A stretch of DNA of 64,000 nt from an archaeon (GCA_021828185.1 JAKASI010000001.1:310001-374000), one strand, 5' to 3'. Numbered from the stretch's first letter, positions 50,541 to 59,801 are shown. Program-made: numbers and translations. The notes: generated by a model from the letters alone, not told the origin.

Positions 50541-50681
50541 GTGACCGCCGAAGCGGAGCGGCTTGACATCTGTCCCGGATGCCACAGTCCGATTGACCAG
50601 TGCAGTTGCGTCTGCCCGTCGTGCGGTCAGGCCGGAGGATGCGACTGCGCCATCGGTCCGGGTGTGGCGACCGGAGGGTAG
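50541..50681 (+). CDS. 46-residue 8-cysteine protein (copy 2)
   Basis: GTG start, reading MTAEAERLDICPGCHSPIDQ, then CSCVCPSCGQAGGCDC and AIGPGVATGG. It aligns without gaps to 36759-36899: all eight cysteines and the IGPGVA(A/T)GG end are kept. CTTTATGAG about 33 bases upstream suggests a leaderless message. Stands directly before site 6 and the DUF2249-cupin gene. Confidence 0.65.
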   Translation: MTAEAERLDICPGCHSPIDQCSCVCPSCGQAGGCDCAIGPGVATGG

Positions 50682-50691
50682 CGTGGGCAGA

Positions 50692-50709
50692 CCCCGAAGT
50701 TCTTCGGGC
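50692..50709 (+). promoter_or_regulatory. 18-bp palindrome, site 6 (DUF2249-cupin gene)
   Basis: CCCCGAAGTTCTTCGGGC, near-perfect. CATAACTGG, the TATA-like element, follows five bases later and the ATG is 37 bases from the motif. Confidence 0.75.
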
Positions 50710-50746
50710 CAACCCATAACTGGAGGAGCCGGAGAATCAGCGCTGC

Positions 50747-51379
50747 ATGCCCGTCCAAGACTCGCGGCGGGAGATCGATGTACGGAATTTACCCCCACGT
50801 GAAAGGCATGGCAGGGTCTTCGAACTCTTCGATGCGCTGAAACCCGGGGAAACGCTCTTCGTCGTGAACGATCACGAGCCGGTGCACCTGTTGGCTTTCA
50901 TGAAGCACGAGCGGAGGGACTTCGACGCGGAGGCATACATCGCCCACGAAAGGAAGCCTGGGGAGTGGGTGGGCGAGTTCACCAAACGAGAGGGTGTTGC
51001 AGAGAACAGGGGCGGCCCGGTCATGACGAGCTTCGAGAAAGAGAGGCAGTACGGCGAGTCGGCGTTTTCTCCGGTTCCTGTGTACGCGGCCCCCACATAT
51101 CGTGTCCTCCTCACCTACATCAGGGCCGGGCAGTTCATCCCCGTCCACACACCGAACATAGACCTGATCTTCGCGGTGCAGTCCGGAAGAGGCACCATGG
51201 TCGCCGGGGACGAGAGGCGGAGCATAGCTGCAGGAGATATTGTCGTCGTGCCCCGGGGGGTCAGACGCGGCGTCCTCGCCGAGACCGATATGGAAGCGCT
51301 CCACGTCGTCTCTCCACCCCCGGACGACTCCGATCACGAAGAGGTTTCGCGGAAGATTGCCGCAGGCTCCTTTGAGTGA
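50747..51379 (+). CDS. DUF2249-cupin fusion protein
   Basis: 210 residues. Residues 1-80 are DUF2249 (IDVRNLPPRERHGRVFELFD, ALKPGETLFVVNDHEPVHLL), a small domain found in nitrosative-stress and hemerythrin loci. Residues about 115-195 form a cupin with VHTPNIDLIFAVQSGRGTMV and AAGDIVVVPRGVRRG, where a His and acidic residues may bind a metal. Its end overlaps the start of the NnrS-like gene (GAGTGA), so they are co-translated. Confidence 0.8.
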   Translation: MPVQDSRREIDVRNLPPRERHGRVFELFDALKPGETLFVVNDHEPVHLLAFMKHERRDFDAEAYIAHERKPGEWVGEFTKREGVAENRGGPVMTSFEKERQYGESAFSPVPVYAAPTYRVLLTYIRAGQFIPVHTPNIDLIFAVQSGRGTMVAGDERRSIAAGDIVVVPRGVRRGVLAETDMEALHVVSPPPDDSDHEEVSRKIAAGSFE

Positions 51380-52680
51380 GACCTGAGGAGGGTCTCGAGA
51401 CGCCTCGGAGCATGGCCCTCCCCTTCATGGGGGTGTCGGTCGCGTTCATGTTCCTCGCCCTGACCGTGGGGATATTCCGCCTGTCGGCACAGAACGGGGT
51501 GGGCCCCATCCTGCTGGCTGACCTCTACCCACTCCATCCGTTACTGATGGTCTTCGGCTTCATCGCAGGGGTGATAATGACGGAGAGGATAGCCGGGGTT
51601 GAACTTCTCCCCCACACCAAGCAGACGACGCTCTCTCTCGCCATGCCCCCTTTCATTCTCGGAGGAGTTGCAGTGGAGACAGCCAGCTACCTCCTCGGCC
51701 TGACCTCGCTCCGATACCTTGGCGCAGCCCTGCTCGTGATCTCCTGCCTCTTCTTCCTAGCCTTGTTGCGCTCGTTCCTGAGAACAGGGCGTGAGAGGAT
51801 TTCGGTCCTGTTCATGATCCTCTCGGCTTGCGCTCTGCTGCTCTCTGCCGTCCTCTCCGCCTTTTCGCTCCCTGCCGGGAACGTGGGCTTCGCGATGACC
51901 CTCCTCCTGTTTCCGGTCATCTTCGTTCTCGGAGAGCGGGTGGAATTGACCAGCCTCGCAACAAGTCGCTCCCCGAACAGGTTCACTCCGGCCTTCTTCT
52001 TGGCTGCGACTGCCGCCATCTTGTTCGGGTTCGGGGCCTGGTTCCCGGCCACAGGCTCGCTTGTCTGCGTCGTCGCGTTCGGGGTGACGGGGGCCGCCTT
52101 TGCATTCTTTCTGGTCATGGAGAAATCGGCGCGCCCGAGGAGCGTGGTCTCGCCTTTCCAAAGATACGTGAGCAGCCATGTCGGGCTGGCGTACATCTGG
52201 GGGCTCGCGGGATCAGCGTTCGGGGTCGCGTACTCGCTGTCCCCTCTTTTCGTTTTCTACGACGCCTTCATCCATTCGCTCGCGTTGGGCTTCATCGGCC
52301 TGATGCTTCTGGCCCACGGTCCGATAATCCTCCCGATGGTCGCCCGGAGGGGGTTCGACAACGCCAGTCTCTCCTTCGCCCCCTTGGCTATCCTCGTGGC
52401 TGCGACTGTCCTTAGGATAGGAGCCGAGTTCGCACTGCTCGGCAGCCGCGCCTGGCTGCTCAATCTCTCGATCTCGGCTTCAGGATGGCTGGTCCTCCTG
52501 GCCGTGATCGCCTTCTTCGTGGAGATCGTCCGAGGAACTGCGCATGTCAGTGCTGCCGGGTCGGCGACAGGCGCTCTGCGGCCAGCCCGCTGCTCCGCTG
52601 GATCGGCGCCAAGACACGACGTCGACAGTGGAGAAAGGATGATTTCGGCGGCTCGACTTGAAGAGTGGAGAGCTTTCTAG
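51376..52680 (+). CDS. NnrS-like membrane protein
   Basis: 434 residues, about 12 transmembrane helices. Conserved HPLLMVFGFIAGVIMTERIA (helix 2) and FIHSLALGFIGLMLLAHGPI (helix 9) match the paralogue at 27951-29648 and the histidines of NnrS, a heme/copper protein that protects bacteria against nitric oxide. Coupled to the DUF2249-cupin gene and thus controlled by site 6. A charged C-terminal tail of about 50 residues is of unclear origin. Confidence 0.7.
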   Translation: MRPEEGLETPRSMALPFMGVSVAFMFLALTVGIFRLSAQNGVGPILLADLYPLHPLLMVFGFIAGVIMTERIAGVELLPHTKQTTLSLAMPPFILGGVAVETASYLLGLTSLRYLGAALLVISCLFFLALLRSFLRTGRERISVLFMILSACALLLSAVLSAFSLPAGNVGFAMTLLLFPVIFVLGERVELTSLATSRSPNRFTPAFFLAATAAILFGFGAWFPATGSLVCVVAFGVTGAAFAFFLVMEKSARPRSVVSPFQRYVSSHVGLAYIWGLAGSAFGVAYSLSPLFVFYDAFIHSLALGFIGLMLLAHGPIILPMVARRGFDNASLSFAPLAILVAATVLRIGAEFALLGSRAWLLNLSISASGWLVLLAVIAFFVEIVRGTAHVSAAGSATGALRPARCSAGSAPRHDVDSGERMISAARLEEWRAF

Positions 52681-52755
52681 GTCAAACTGGCTGGTGTTCC
52701 ACTGTCCGGGACCGTGCTTTCGCGTGGCGACAGCGGGTACCAGCATAGGCACTCC

Positions 52756-53202
52756 CTATTCGTTCGATTCTGCCATGGGTTCGGTCTCGTCCTTGTGATA
52801 GTAGCGCCTGGCAACTACCATGGCTCTGTCCAGGTCTGCTAGAATCGTGTCCAGACGCGGAGCAGACGGGCTTGCCAGCCCGTTTCCGTCCCCAAGGCTC
52901 AGGGCCCGCTCCAGCGACGCCCTGGCGCCCGACTTGTCGCCCCTATACAGTTCAATCCACGCAGCATCGGCATAGTCGACCCGGGCACTGTTGAGATCGC
53001 CTCTTCCAGACTCCTCGGCCGCCTTTCGAATCAGTTGCTCCGGAGTCCCGAGTCGGGCAACCTGCTCTTCTGGTCTGAGGTACAGGAACCAGCTCAGGGC
53101 ATCGTGCAGCTTCTCGTCGCCCTCGCACGGCGTCGAAAGAAGGTCCTGCGCATGCGGCGTCGGCTCCGCTTTCACCATCGCTTTCTCACTTCGCCCAAAC
53201 AA
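52756..53202 (-). CDS. helical protein of the palindrome regulon, unknown function
   Basis: 148 residues from TTG (ATG eight codons further in). Helical and acidic: DALSWFLYLRPEEQVARLGT, TPEQLIRKAAEESGRGDLNS, ARVDYADAAWIELYRGDKSG, ARASLERALSLGDG, perhaps TPR-like. Site 7 is 46 bases upstream with the AT-rich GTTATTCC between. The TTG start fits the spacing seen at other sites. Confidence 0.65.
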   Translation of the reverse strand: MFGRSEKAMVKAEPTPHAQDLLSTPCEGDEKLHDALSWFLYLRPEEQVARLGTPEQLIRKAAEESGRGDLNSARVDYADAAWIELYRGDKSGARASLERALSLGDGNGLASPSAPRLDTILADLDRAMVVARRYYHKDETEPMAESNE

Positions 53203-53248
53203 ACCAATTCACAACTTCAAGCAAGAGCCCACCTGCGGAATAACTTCG

Positions 53249-53266
53249 CCCCGAAGAATTATGGGC
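53249..53266 (-). promoter_or_regulatory. 18-bp palindrome, site 7 (gene 52756-53202)
   Basis: On the minus strand GCCCATAATTCTTCGGGG, followed by CGAAGTTATTCC and, after 46 bases in total, the TTG start. Confidence 0.65.
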
Positions 53267-53370
53267 GTGCGCCAAAACTTGCACCGCTGCGGGATGTTGC
53301 GAGGGGCGAAGATTGGATGGGCACTGGGCGGCGTCGGAGGGTGCGGCAGACTCCCGGCCAGGCGCGAACC

Positions 53371-54159
53371 CTACAGCAGGACGTAGGCCACGATGGCTGT
53401 GACCATCATTGCGTCGAGAGAAGCTTGTTCGATTCCCAGTCTCTTGAAGCTCACATCTCTTTTGGACGAGCGCCAGACAGCGCAGAACCCGACCAGGAGG
53501 AGCCCGAAGACGACGGGAGAAGCTTGGGATGGCGCGAAGGAGAGGGATGTAGCGGTCAGTATGGCATAGGCGGACAGAAAGACGTACAACACAGCCAGTC
53601 TTGATCGCGCTCCCTGTGGGCCCGAAACGGGGGCGTTTCTGCTCGAAAGCCTCCTGACCTCGGCGATGCGCTGCACCATGAGCTCCTGCGCAGAGAAGAA
53701 GGTGAAGGGGAGAGCGAACATGAGGAGGGCAAGGGGCACGCCGATTCCGAATCCTGACATGAGAGGTCCCAGGAGTGCCATGAGAAGTACCGCCGCCGTA
53801 AAGCCCACCCTCGCCTGCCATTCTCTTTCTCTTCTCCGGATGAACTGGATACTTGCGAACGCGAGCGCTATCACGAAGAGAACGAGGACGGCAGTCGCAT
53901 CGTAGGGGAGCACAAGAACCCATGCGACCAGCCCGAGCGCCGGAGGAATCAGAAGCTGGAGGTGTGCTTCCCTCCTTCCCCGGAGCTGTCAGATGAATCC
54001 CTCGACGGTGTTGATGGAAACCAGGAGGAGCAGCGATCCGCCCAGATAGAAAGCAGACGCCAGAAAGACAGCCCGTTCAACAAGGAACGACAGCCCCATG
54101 GCAAGGCCGCAGAACCAGAGCGTGAGGATGCCTCTTTCTAGAGGGATCGGGAACTCCAT
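53371..54159 (-). pseudogene. YwiC-like multi-pass membrane protein with in-frame TGA
   Basis: From ATG 54159 the frame gives MEFPIPLERGILTLWFCGLA and two helices, meets TGA at 53989-53991, then continues in the same frame for 200 residues (QLRGRREAHLQLLIPPALGL, VAWVLVLPYDATAVLVLFVI, and on to 53371) with six or more helices, resembling YwiC-like proteins. The sequence on both sides reads as one protein. A single nonsense change, a sequencing error, or recoding could explain it; an internal GTG at 53913 would give a shortened product of 180 residues. Confidence 0.6.
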
Positions 54160-54508
54160 GCGCGTAGTCTCAGCTCGATGCTGAGTGGGTGCTCAAGTCC
54201 ACCTCCAACCGACACCGGTGCGGGCACCCCCTCTGCTGAGCCACCCTAGGATCGGCGTCCCGGGCAACAGGTGCCGCGAATCCAGTCCAACTCGTCCGAG
54301 AGTCACAAGGGGAGGTCAGTAGACGGCCCCATGTGAGGGTCGATGCGACGCTGGGACCAGGAACCGAAGGAGTTAGGGGAAGGCGTGGTCTTCTAATTCG
54401 GGGAAGAGAATAAGTGAGACGAAGGCAACAGTTTGATTGATCCTGTGTAATTGAAGTGCGATGGGCAACTAGAGAGACTCGGCCAACCGAAGAGATCGGA
54501 GGGCGGTC
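54160..54508. other. intergenic region before the thermopsin-like gene
   Basis: About 350 bases with no gene seen on either strand. GC-rich, with short inverted segments (GCGGGCACC near 54222). GAGAATAAGTGAG near 54407 is TATA-like but 100 bases before the start, so the promoter of the next gene is uncertain. Confidence 0.3.
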
Positions 54509-56113
54509 TTGTCAGTTGCTGTCCTATTCGCGATGCTCCTTTCCTCACAGCTCTCGCCCACGCCTGCCACAGTGAGCCAGAGCCCGACGGCGCCGGGAGC
54601 AGTCCCTTTGAATCACTCAGTTGTGTTGCGTCTGTACAACTATCAGAACTATGAGGTCGATTCCTTCTCAGCGAACACTTCAGTGTCCTACGCCGCGTCG
54701 AGCGACGTCCCGGTCTCCACCGCGCTGATGACCGCCGTGCAGTTTGACGCATGGCAGAACAACGCCAGCGATTCCATCTCCAACTCGCTGACCTACAAAA
54801 ACGGCACCGACGTGCAGAATAGCCGGACGATAGGTCCCGGCCAGTACTTCCTGGTCTTCTACGCGTACTATAGCAGGTCGGCAATCCAGTTCGGCCTCCA
54901 GGTCAGTCCTGTCACCCCCTACAGCTTCGGGGCGATCAGTCCGCCGCTTGCGATGGGCATCTCGACGTTCGGCATATCCAACCAGTCGGGTGAGGTGGCT
55001 CCATATGAGATTCAGACAAGCGAGATAGTCGGACTTGCGAACATATCTTCGGTCCAGGTCAACACCCCCAACGCCTACCGCTATGGGGTCTCGCCGACCG
55101 GCTTCACTATCCAGCTCAACGCCCTGCTCGTGGTCAACGACGGCGGGTCTCTCCAGAAGGTCTACTGGGTGCAGGACGTACCTGACTTCGAGACAGGGTA
55201 CTCCACGGTGTCTTTCGGTGATGAAATCTGGAACAACACCGACGCCGCGGGGTTCCTGAGCAACCAGACGATCACTTCGACCAACTTCCAGTATGGCGGC
55301 TTTGTCTACAACACGGGCGCCACGCGCTTCTCCTCCGGGCTGGACTTCTACTCCTATTCCATGAACAACGGAACCTACGCCCTCCCGCTCAGGTTCGGAA
55401 TGCTCATGAAAACAACCACTCTTCCGGGAACCGGAATCATGGTGCAGACCGGCTACCGCCTGCTCGCGAACGGCTCTTCGCTCAATTCTCAGACTGTGTG
55501 GTTCGACAACGTCACAATTCACGACCCCACCGTCCAGTCGGCATTCTTTGAAGTCTCGGGGAGTCAGACACCCCCCACGGGCCTCTACTACGACGCCGAG
55601 CTCGTGTTCGCCGGAGAGGGGAATCTGGAGTCTGCCTACTTCACTCAGCTGGGCGCATCACTCAGCCTGTTCTACCTCAGCAGCGCAGGTTCACTGCGTT
55701 CGTTCCCGACCTACTATGGTTTCAGCGGGGACACTGGCGAGGCAGCCACCAACCTCGTGGAGTCATACACGAACGGCGTCGTGCACCTCTCGCCTGGGAC
55801 AAACATCGTCCTCCCCTACCTCGGCGGTGCTTCGCTCTCGCTGGACCCGAGTTCTTTCGCCGTCACCGAATCGACCGGTACCTCCACGACGACGTCCACC
55901 AACACCGATAGCCTGACATCGACTTCGAGCCAGAGCTCTACGGGCGCTCAGCCGTCTTCTCCGACCGAGGAATACGTCCTCGTAGGAGTGGCCGTTGCCG
56001 CGGTGGTGGTCGTCATCCTCGCCGTGCTCTACCGCCTCAGGCCCTCGAGTCCGCCTCCGCACCAGGAACCCGGATTCCCGGCTGGCGGAGATGCTCTTCC
56101 CTCGGCCGGGTGA
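54509..56113 (+). CDS. thermopsin-like (peptidase A5 family) secreted, C-terminally anchored protein
   Basis: 534 residues from TTG. Signal peptide (VAVLFAMLLSSQLSPTPA), Thr/Ser/Asn-rich mature part. The core (PPLAMGISTFGISNQSGEVA, PYEIQTSEIVGLANISS, FTIQLNALLVVNDGGSLQKV, YWVQDVPDFETGYSTVSFGD, EIWNN) follows thermopsin, an acid protease of Sulfolobus. A Thr/Ser linker and a C-terminal helix (VLVGVAVAAVVVVILAVLYR) would anchor it. Protease activity is family inference. Tyr/Asp residues of the active site cannot be fixed by eye. Confidence 0.75.
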   Translation: MSVAVLFAMLLSSQLSPTPATVSQSPTAPGAVPLNHSVVLRLYNYQNYEVDSFSANTSVSYAASSDVPVSTALMTAVQFDAWQNNASDSISNSLTYKNGTDVQNSRTIGPGQYFLVFYAYYSRSAIQFGLQVSPVTPYSFGAISPPLAMGISTFGISNQSGEVAPYEIQTSEIVGLANISSVQVNTPNAYRYGVSPTGFTIQLNALLVVNDGGSLQKVYWVQDVPDFETGYSTVSFGDEIWNNTDAAGFLSNQTITSTNFQYGGFVYNTGATRFSSGLDFYSYSMNNGTYALPLRFGMLMKTTTLPGTGIMVQTGYRLLANGSSLNSQTVWFDNVTIHDPTVQSAFFEVSGSQTPPTGLYYDAELVFAGEGNLESAYFTQLGASLSLFYLSSAGSLRSFPTYYGFSGDTGEAATNLVESYTNGVVHLSPGTNIVLPYLGGASLSLDPSSFAVTESTGTSTTTSTNTDSLTSTSSQSSTGAQPSSPTEEYVLVGVAVAAVVVVILAVLYRLRPSSPPPHQEPGFPAGGDALPSAG

Positions 56114-56184
56114 ACCCGGGCCCGCGCTTCGCTGCTTCCCTTGACGGGCAATGCTTTTGCGCAGCTTCCGAGAGCGTTCGGGCG

Positions 56185-56742
56185 ATGGCTCGCGGCCTCT
56201 TCGCGTTCGTCGTCCAGAAGCACAAGGCGACCGCGCTCCACTACGACTTCCGGCTTGAAATCGGGGAAACCATGCCGTCCTGGTCTGTCCCCAAGGGCCC
56301 GACGCTCGACCCGGGGGTCAGACGGCTGGCCATGCCCACCGGCCCCCACGACCTCGAGTACAGGCACTTCGAGGGGGTGATTGGGGAAGGTTACGGTGCG
56401 GGCACCGTGATGATCTGGGACGAAGGTAGGTTCACCCCCGAAATGGAAGTAGAAAGAGGGTTCAGGAGCCTCGTCAAGGGGAACCCCGAGGCGGCGGAGG
56501 CCGCCAGTGCCGGTCTGAGGGACGGGAACCTTAAGTTCACTCTCTACGGCAAGAAGCTGCACGGGTCCTTCGCACTGGTGCGCACGAAAGGTCTCGGGGG
56601 CACGAAAGAGGCCTGGCTGTTGATAAAGCACAGGGACAGATACTGTGAAGCAGAATACGACGCCAACGACTACGACTTCTCGGCCGTCTCCGGCCGCTCT
56701 CTCGCGCAGATCTCACGCGAAGCGCAGCCGAGGGCCCCGTGA
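56185..56742 (+). CDS. LigD-type 3'-phosphoesterase domain protein
   Basis: 185 residues, start placed at MARGLFAFVVQKH. FVVQKHKATALHYDFRLEIG, MPSWSVPKGPTLDPGVRRLA, EYRHFEGVIGEGYGAGTVMI and WDEGRF are diagnostic of the PE domain that trims 3' ends in bacterial and archaeal NHEJ. His and Asp of the metal site are in HYDFRLE. A stand-alone PE usually works with an ATP-dependent ligase and a polymerase, not seen here. Confidence 0.85.
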   Translation: MARGLFAFVVQKHKATALHYDFRLEIGETMPSWSVPKGPTLDPGVRRLAMPTGPHDLEYRHFEGVIGEGYGAGTVMIWDEGRFTPEMEVERGFRSLVKGNPEAAEAASAGLRDGNLKFTLYGKKLHGSFALVRTKGLGGTKEAWLLIKHRDRYCEAEYDANDYDFSAVSGRSLAQISREAQPRAP

Positions 56743-56784
56743 ATTTTTTTAAGACACCCCATCTCTTTTTGATACCTTCTGAAA

Positions 56785-58458
56785 ATGACACGATTCGTTC
56801 TGGTCGCAGATACCACGCTGGCGCGGAACTACAGGAGCGTCCCGCTTCTCGATTTCCTGGCCAGCGCTCCCACCAGCGCGCTACCCGGCTCCATCTACTC
56901 CTTCCTCAGGGGTCCTGCTCCGCCTCAAGAGAACGGCCGGTCTGCCATAGCCCCCTATTCGGTGAGAAAACTGGAAGCATCCCTCCTAAAGGACTATCGC
57001 AGGGACGAGGTGGTGGTCGCTCACCAGGATCACCTCCAGCAGTTCATCGACGACGACACCGAAGTAGTGGGTGTCACGACAATGGACCCCCTTGGTCTCG
57101 GTCCCCTAACCATGTCCTACTCCGTGTTCCTCGATACCACAGCCCCTGCCTACGTCTACAGCGAATTCAAGTCCCTCCTGGCCCGCATCAACCGCGCCAG
57201 GGAGGGGAAGAAGGCCAAGCTCATCGTGGGGGGACCCGGGGTGTGGGAGCTGACCGTGCGTCCTGACGAGCTCGAAAAGAACGGAATCGACTACGCCTAC
57301 CAGGGCGAAGCCGACGACATCCTCTCCGACCTCTTCCGCTACGCGGTGGAAGACGGCGGCGAGAACACCGAGTTCTTCCGAGGCTATCAGACCTTCGACG
57401 GGAGCTTCCACAAGCAATGGAGGTCCAGCTCGAAGTTCATCAGCCGCTATCAGTTCTCGAAGCAGTTCCCCAAATTGGAGGACATCCCTGAGATAGTGGG
57501 ACCCTCGACCAAGGGGATGGTGGAGGTGATGCGAGGGTGTGGAATCGGCTGCGACTTCTGCGAGGTTACACTCCGTCCGCTTCGCTACTACCCGTTCGAA
57601 AAGGTCAAGCGTGAGATTAGCGTCAACATCGCCGCCGGGATGAAGAACGGGTGGCTCCACAGCGACGAGATATTCGCCTACGAGCATGGAAAGAACTTCG
57701 TCCCCAATGAGGAGGCCATCCTGGGGCTCTTCGGTGCAGTCATGGGGATGCATGGCATCACGAACTCAAACCCCACTCACGGCAGGATCTCGATACCTGC
57801 GGCCTATCCCGACCTGATGAGGAAGCTTTCGCGCGTCATGCGCTCAGGTCCGGACAACTGGATCGGAGTCCAGGTGGGCATCGAGACAGGGAGCGACCGA
57901 TTGGCTTCGGAGCACATGCCCAACAAGACCCTTCCGCTGAGGGTGGGCCCTGACGGCTCCTGGGGGGAAATCGTCTGGCGGGGAACCTACGTGATGAACA
58001 AGTACTACTGGCGCCCCGCCTTCACGGTACAGGTGGGACAGGCGGGGGAGACCCCGGAGGACAACTGGGAGACGGTGTCGCTCATAAATCGGATGAGCGA
58101 ATCTACCCTGGACAACGGCACCCCCTTCGAGTTCACGGTGACCCCGATGCAGAACGTCCCTCTGGGGCTGCTTAAGAGCCGGGACTTCTCGTCACTGAAG
58201 CTCAATCAGTCCCAACTGGCAGTGTACTATGCCTCATACAGGCACCTCGCCAAGGTGGCCCTGAGAGACGCACCTCGCGCCTCGAGCGAATCGAACCCCG
58301 CCTCCAGGTATCTCACCGGTGGGATGATAGCTCTGGGCGGATGGACGATGTTCAGACTGGTGAAGCGCATCTGCCGCAGGGGGGGGCTTGACCTCGAGAT
58401 GGCCGCAAGGCATGGCATGAACGGGCCGCAACTTCAGGCGCCGATGATCCAGGCATAG
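56785..58458 (+). CDS. B12-binding-type radical SAM protein
   Basis: 557 residues. Residues about 1-190 resemble an archaeal cobalamin-binding-like domain (VVVAHQDHLQQFIDDDTEVV, KAKLIVGGPGVWELTV). The radical SAM motif CGIGCDFC (CxxxCxxC) lies near 250, followed by HSDEIFAYEHGKN and IGVQVGIETGSDRLASEHMP. Catalyses a radical methylation, thiolation or rearrangement on an unknown substrate. TATA-like TTTTTTAAG about 40 bases upstream. Confidence 0.85.
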   Translation: MTRFVLVADTTLARNYRSVPLLDFLASAPTSALPGSIYSFLRGPAPPQENGRSAIAPYSVRKLEASLLKDYRRDEVVVAHQDHLQQFIDDDTEVVGVTTMDPLGLGPLTMSYSVFLDTTAPAYVYSEFKSLLARINRAREGKKAKLIVGGPGVWELTVRPDELEKNGIDYAYQGEADDILSDLFRYAVEDGGENTEFFRGYQTFDGSFHKQWRSSSKFISRYQFSKQFPKLEDIPEIVGPSTKGMVEVMRGCGIGCDFCEVTLRPLRYYPFEKVKREISVNIAAGMKNGWLHSDEIFAYEHGKNFVPNEEAILGLFGAVMGMHGITNSNPTHGRISIPAAYPDLMRKLSRVMRSGPDNWIGVQVGIETGSDRLASEHMPNKTLPLRVGPDGSWGEIVWRGTYVMNKYYWRPAFTVQVGQAGETPEDNWETVSLINRMSESTLDNGTPFEFTVTPMQNVPLGLLKSRDFSSLKLNQSQLAVYYASYRHLAKVALRDAPRASSESNPASRYLTGGMIALGGWTMFRLVKRICRRGGLDLEMAARHGMNGPQLQAPMIQA

Positions 58459-58958
58459 ACCGCACTTCCGTTTCTGCAATCGAAGGACCTCGTTGCGAGT
58501 CGTCAGCGTTTCGAAGGCATGCAGCGGACGCAGCCAAAGTCGCTGTCTGGAGCGAACCCCCGTTCAATAACCAGATCACAATTCTAGGGCGCGGGAAGGG
58601 AAATAAGAGCCCCCTCGGAGCCGGTCTTCCTCTCGCTGCTCGATTGCGCGCAGAAAGTCCTCGCCACGGCCGGTTTCCCCGCACTCGGGTCTGACCTCAA
58701 CGGCGTGGTCGTTGGGCTCGTGACTACGCACACCATGCCGAGTCCTGGCCGCGCAACTGGTGGAAGGGCAGAGGAATCCTCCGCAGGGCGAAAATCCGAT
58801 TCGCACAGGACGGCAAAGTCCCTGCATCATACAGGACACCGGGGTCGAGGGATACAGCGGAGCCACGAGAGAGCCGCAGCTGCACGAGTCCTTCTGAGAC
58901 CCTGGTCCGTCACCGCCCGTCAACACATAATTACGCTGGAAAAACGGGGCCCCGACCA
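58459..58958. other. intergenic region before the TauE gene
   Basis: About 500 bases. A possible 51-residue minus-strand frame (about 58578-58733; ...GRGEDFLRAIEQREEDRLRG...) has decent codons, but no promoter or family, so it is left uncalled. CACATAATTACG at about 58925 is TATA-like and suits the TTG start at 58959. Confidence 0.3.
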
Positions 58959-59801
58959 TTGCTGGTAGTCGAATTCGAGTTCTTCTTGTTCCTGGTGTCA
59001 GTCTTCGCCGGGGTCTTCGGGTCCATCGTCGGTCTCGGGGGCGGGGTCGTGGTCATCCCTGTCCTGACCCTCTTGCTGGGGGTTGACATCCACTTCGCCA
59101 TAGGCGCGAGCATCGTCGCCGTCATAGCCACGTCAAGCGGTGCCGCCTCGACCTACGTCAGAGACAAGGTGACGAACCTTCGCGTGGGGATGTTTCTGGA
59201 GCTCGCGACTACCAGCGGCGCCATCACCGGCGCAGCGATTGCAGCGTACACGAACTCGGCTCTCCTGGGGCTCATCTTCGGCGTCATCCTCTTGATTTCT
59301 CTCGTCCCCACGGTCATGAAGATAGGCAGAGAGCTGCCGGCGTCGCCTGAGCTGAAGGGACTCGCGAAGCGTCTCAAGCTGGCAGGCTCCTATACGGAGA
59401 AAGATGGCAAGGAAGTGCAATACAACGCGGAAAGGCCAGCGGAGGGCCTGGCTGTCGCCGGGGTGGCCGGGGTGCTATCGGGACTCCTAGGCATCGGGGG
59501 TGGCGCCTTCAAAGTCATCGGCATGGACATCTGCATGAAGCTCCCGATGAAGGCGTCGACTGCAACTTCGAATTTCATGATAGGCGTGACCGCAGCAGCC
59601 AGCGCAGGGATTTACTTTGCAAGGGGGGACGTCGATCCCGTCATAGTTGCGCCTGTCGCCCTCGGAATCCTGCTGGGCGCGGCCATCGGCGCACGAATCC
59701 TCCTGCGGTCGCGAAATGATACGGTCAGGAGGGCTTTCGCAATCGTCCTGGCGCTGGCCGCCATCGAGATGATTCTGAGCGCCTTGGGGGTCACGCCATG
59801 A
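58959..59801 (+). CDS. TauE/SafE family anion exporter
   Basis: 280 residues, TTG start. Eight transmembrane helices with the duplicated TauE/SafE motif: GSIVGLGGGVVVIPVLTLLL in the first half and SGLLGIGGGAFKVIGMDICM in the second. Relatives export sulfite, sulfoacetate or related organosulfur anions. A soluble loop at about 110-160 separates the halves. Overlaps the DUF1634 gene by four bases, a typical pair. Confidence 0.85.
   Translation: MLVVEFEFFLFLVSVFAGVFGSIVGLGGGVVVIPVLTLLLGVDIHFAIGASIVAVIATSSGAASTYVRDKVTNLRVGMFLELATTSGAITGAAIAAYTNSALLGLIFGVILLISLVPTVMKIGRELPASPELKGLAKRLKLAGSYTEKDGKEVQYNAERPAEGLAVAGVAGVLSGLLGIGGGAFKVIGMDICMKLPMKASTATSNFMIGVTAAASAGIYFARGDVDPVIVAPVALGILLGAAIGARILLRSRNDTVRRAFAIVLALAAIEMILSALGVTP

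Noticed and set aside
39428..53266. 18-bp palindromes as transcription terminators
   Set aside because: They lie at constant distance before start codons, next to TATA-like elements, not after stop codons, and no T-run follows.
58578..58733. 51-residue minus-strand frame with reasonable codons
   Set aside because: No promoter, homologue memory or motif; evidence too thin to call a gene.
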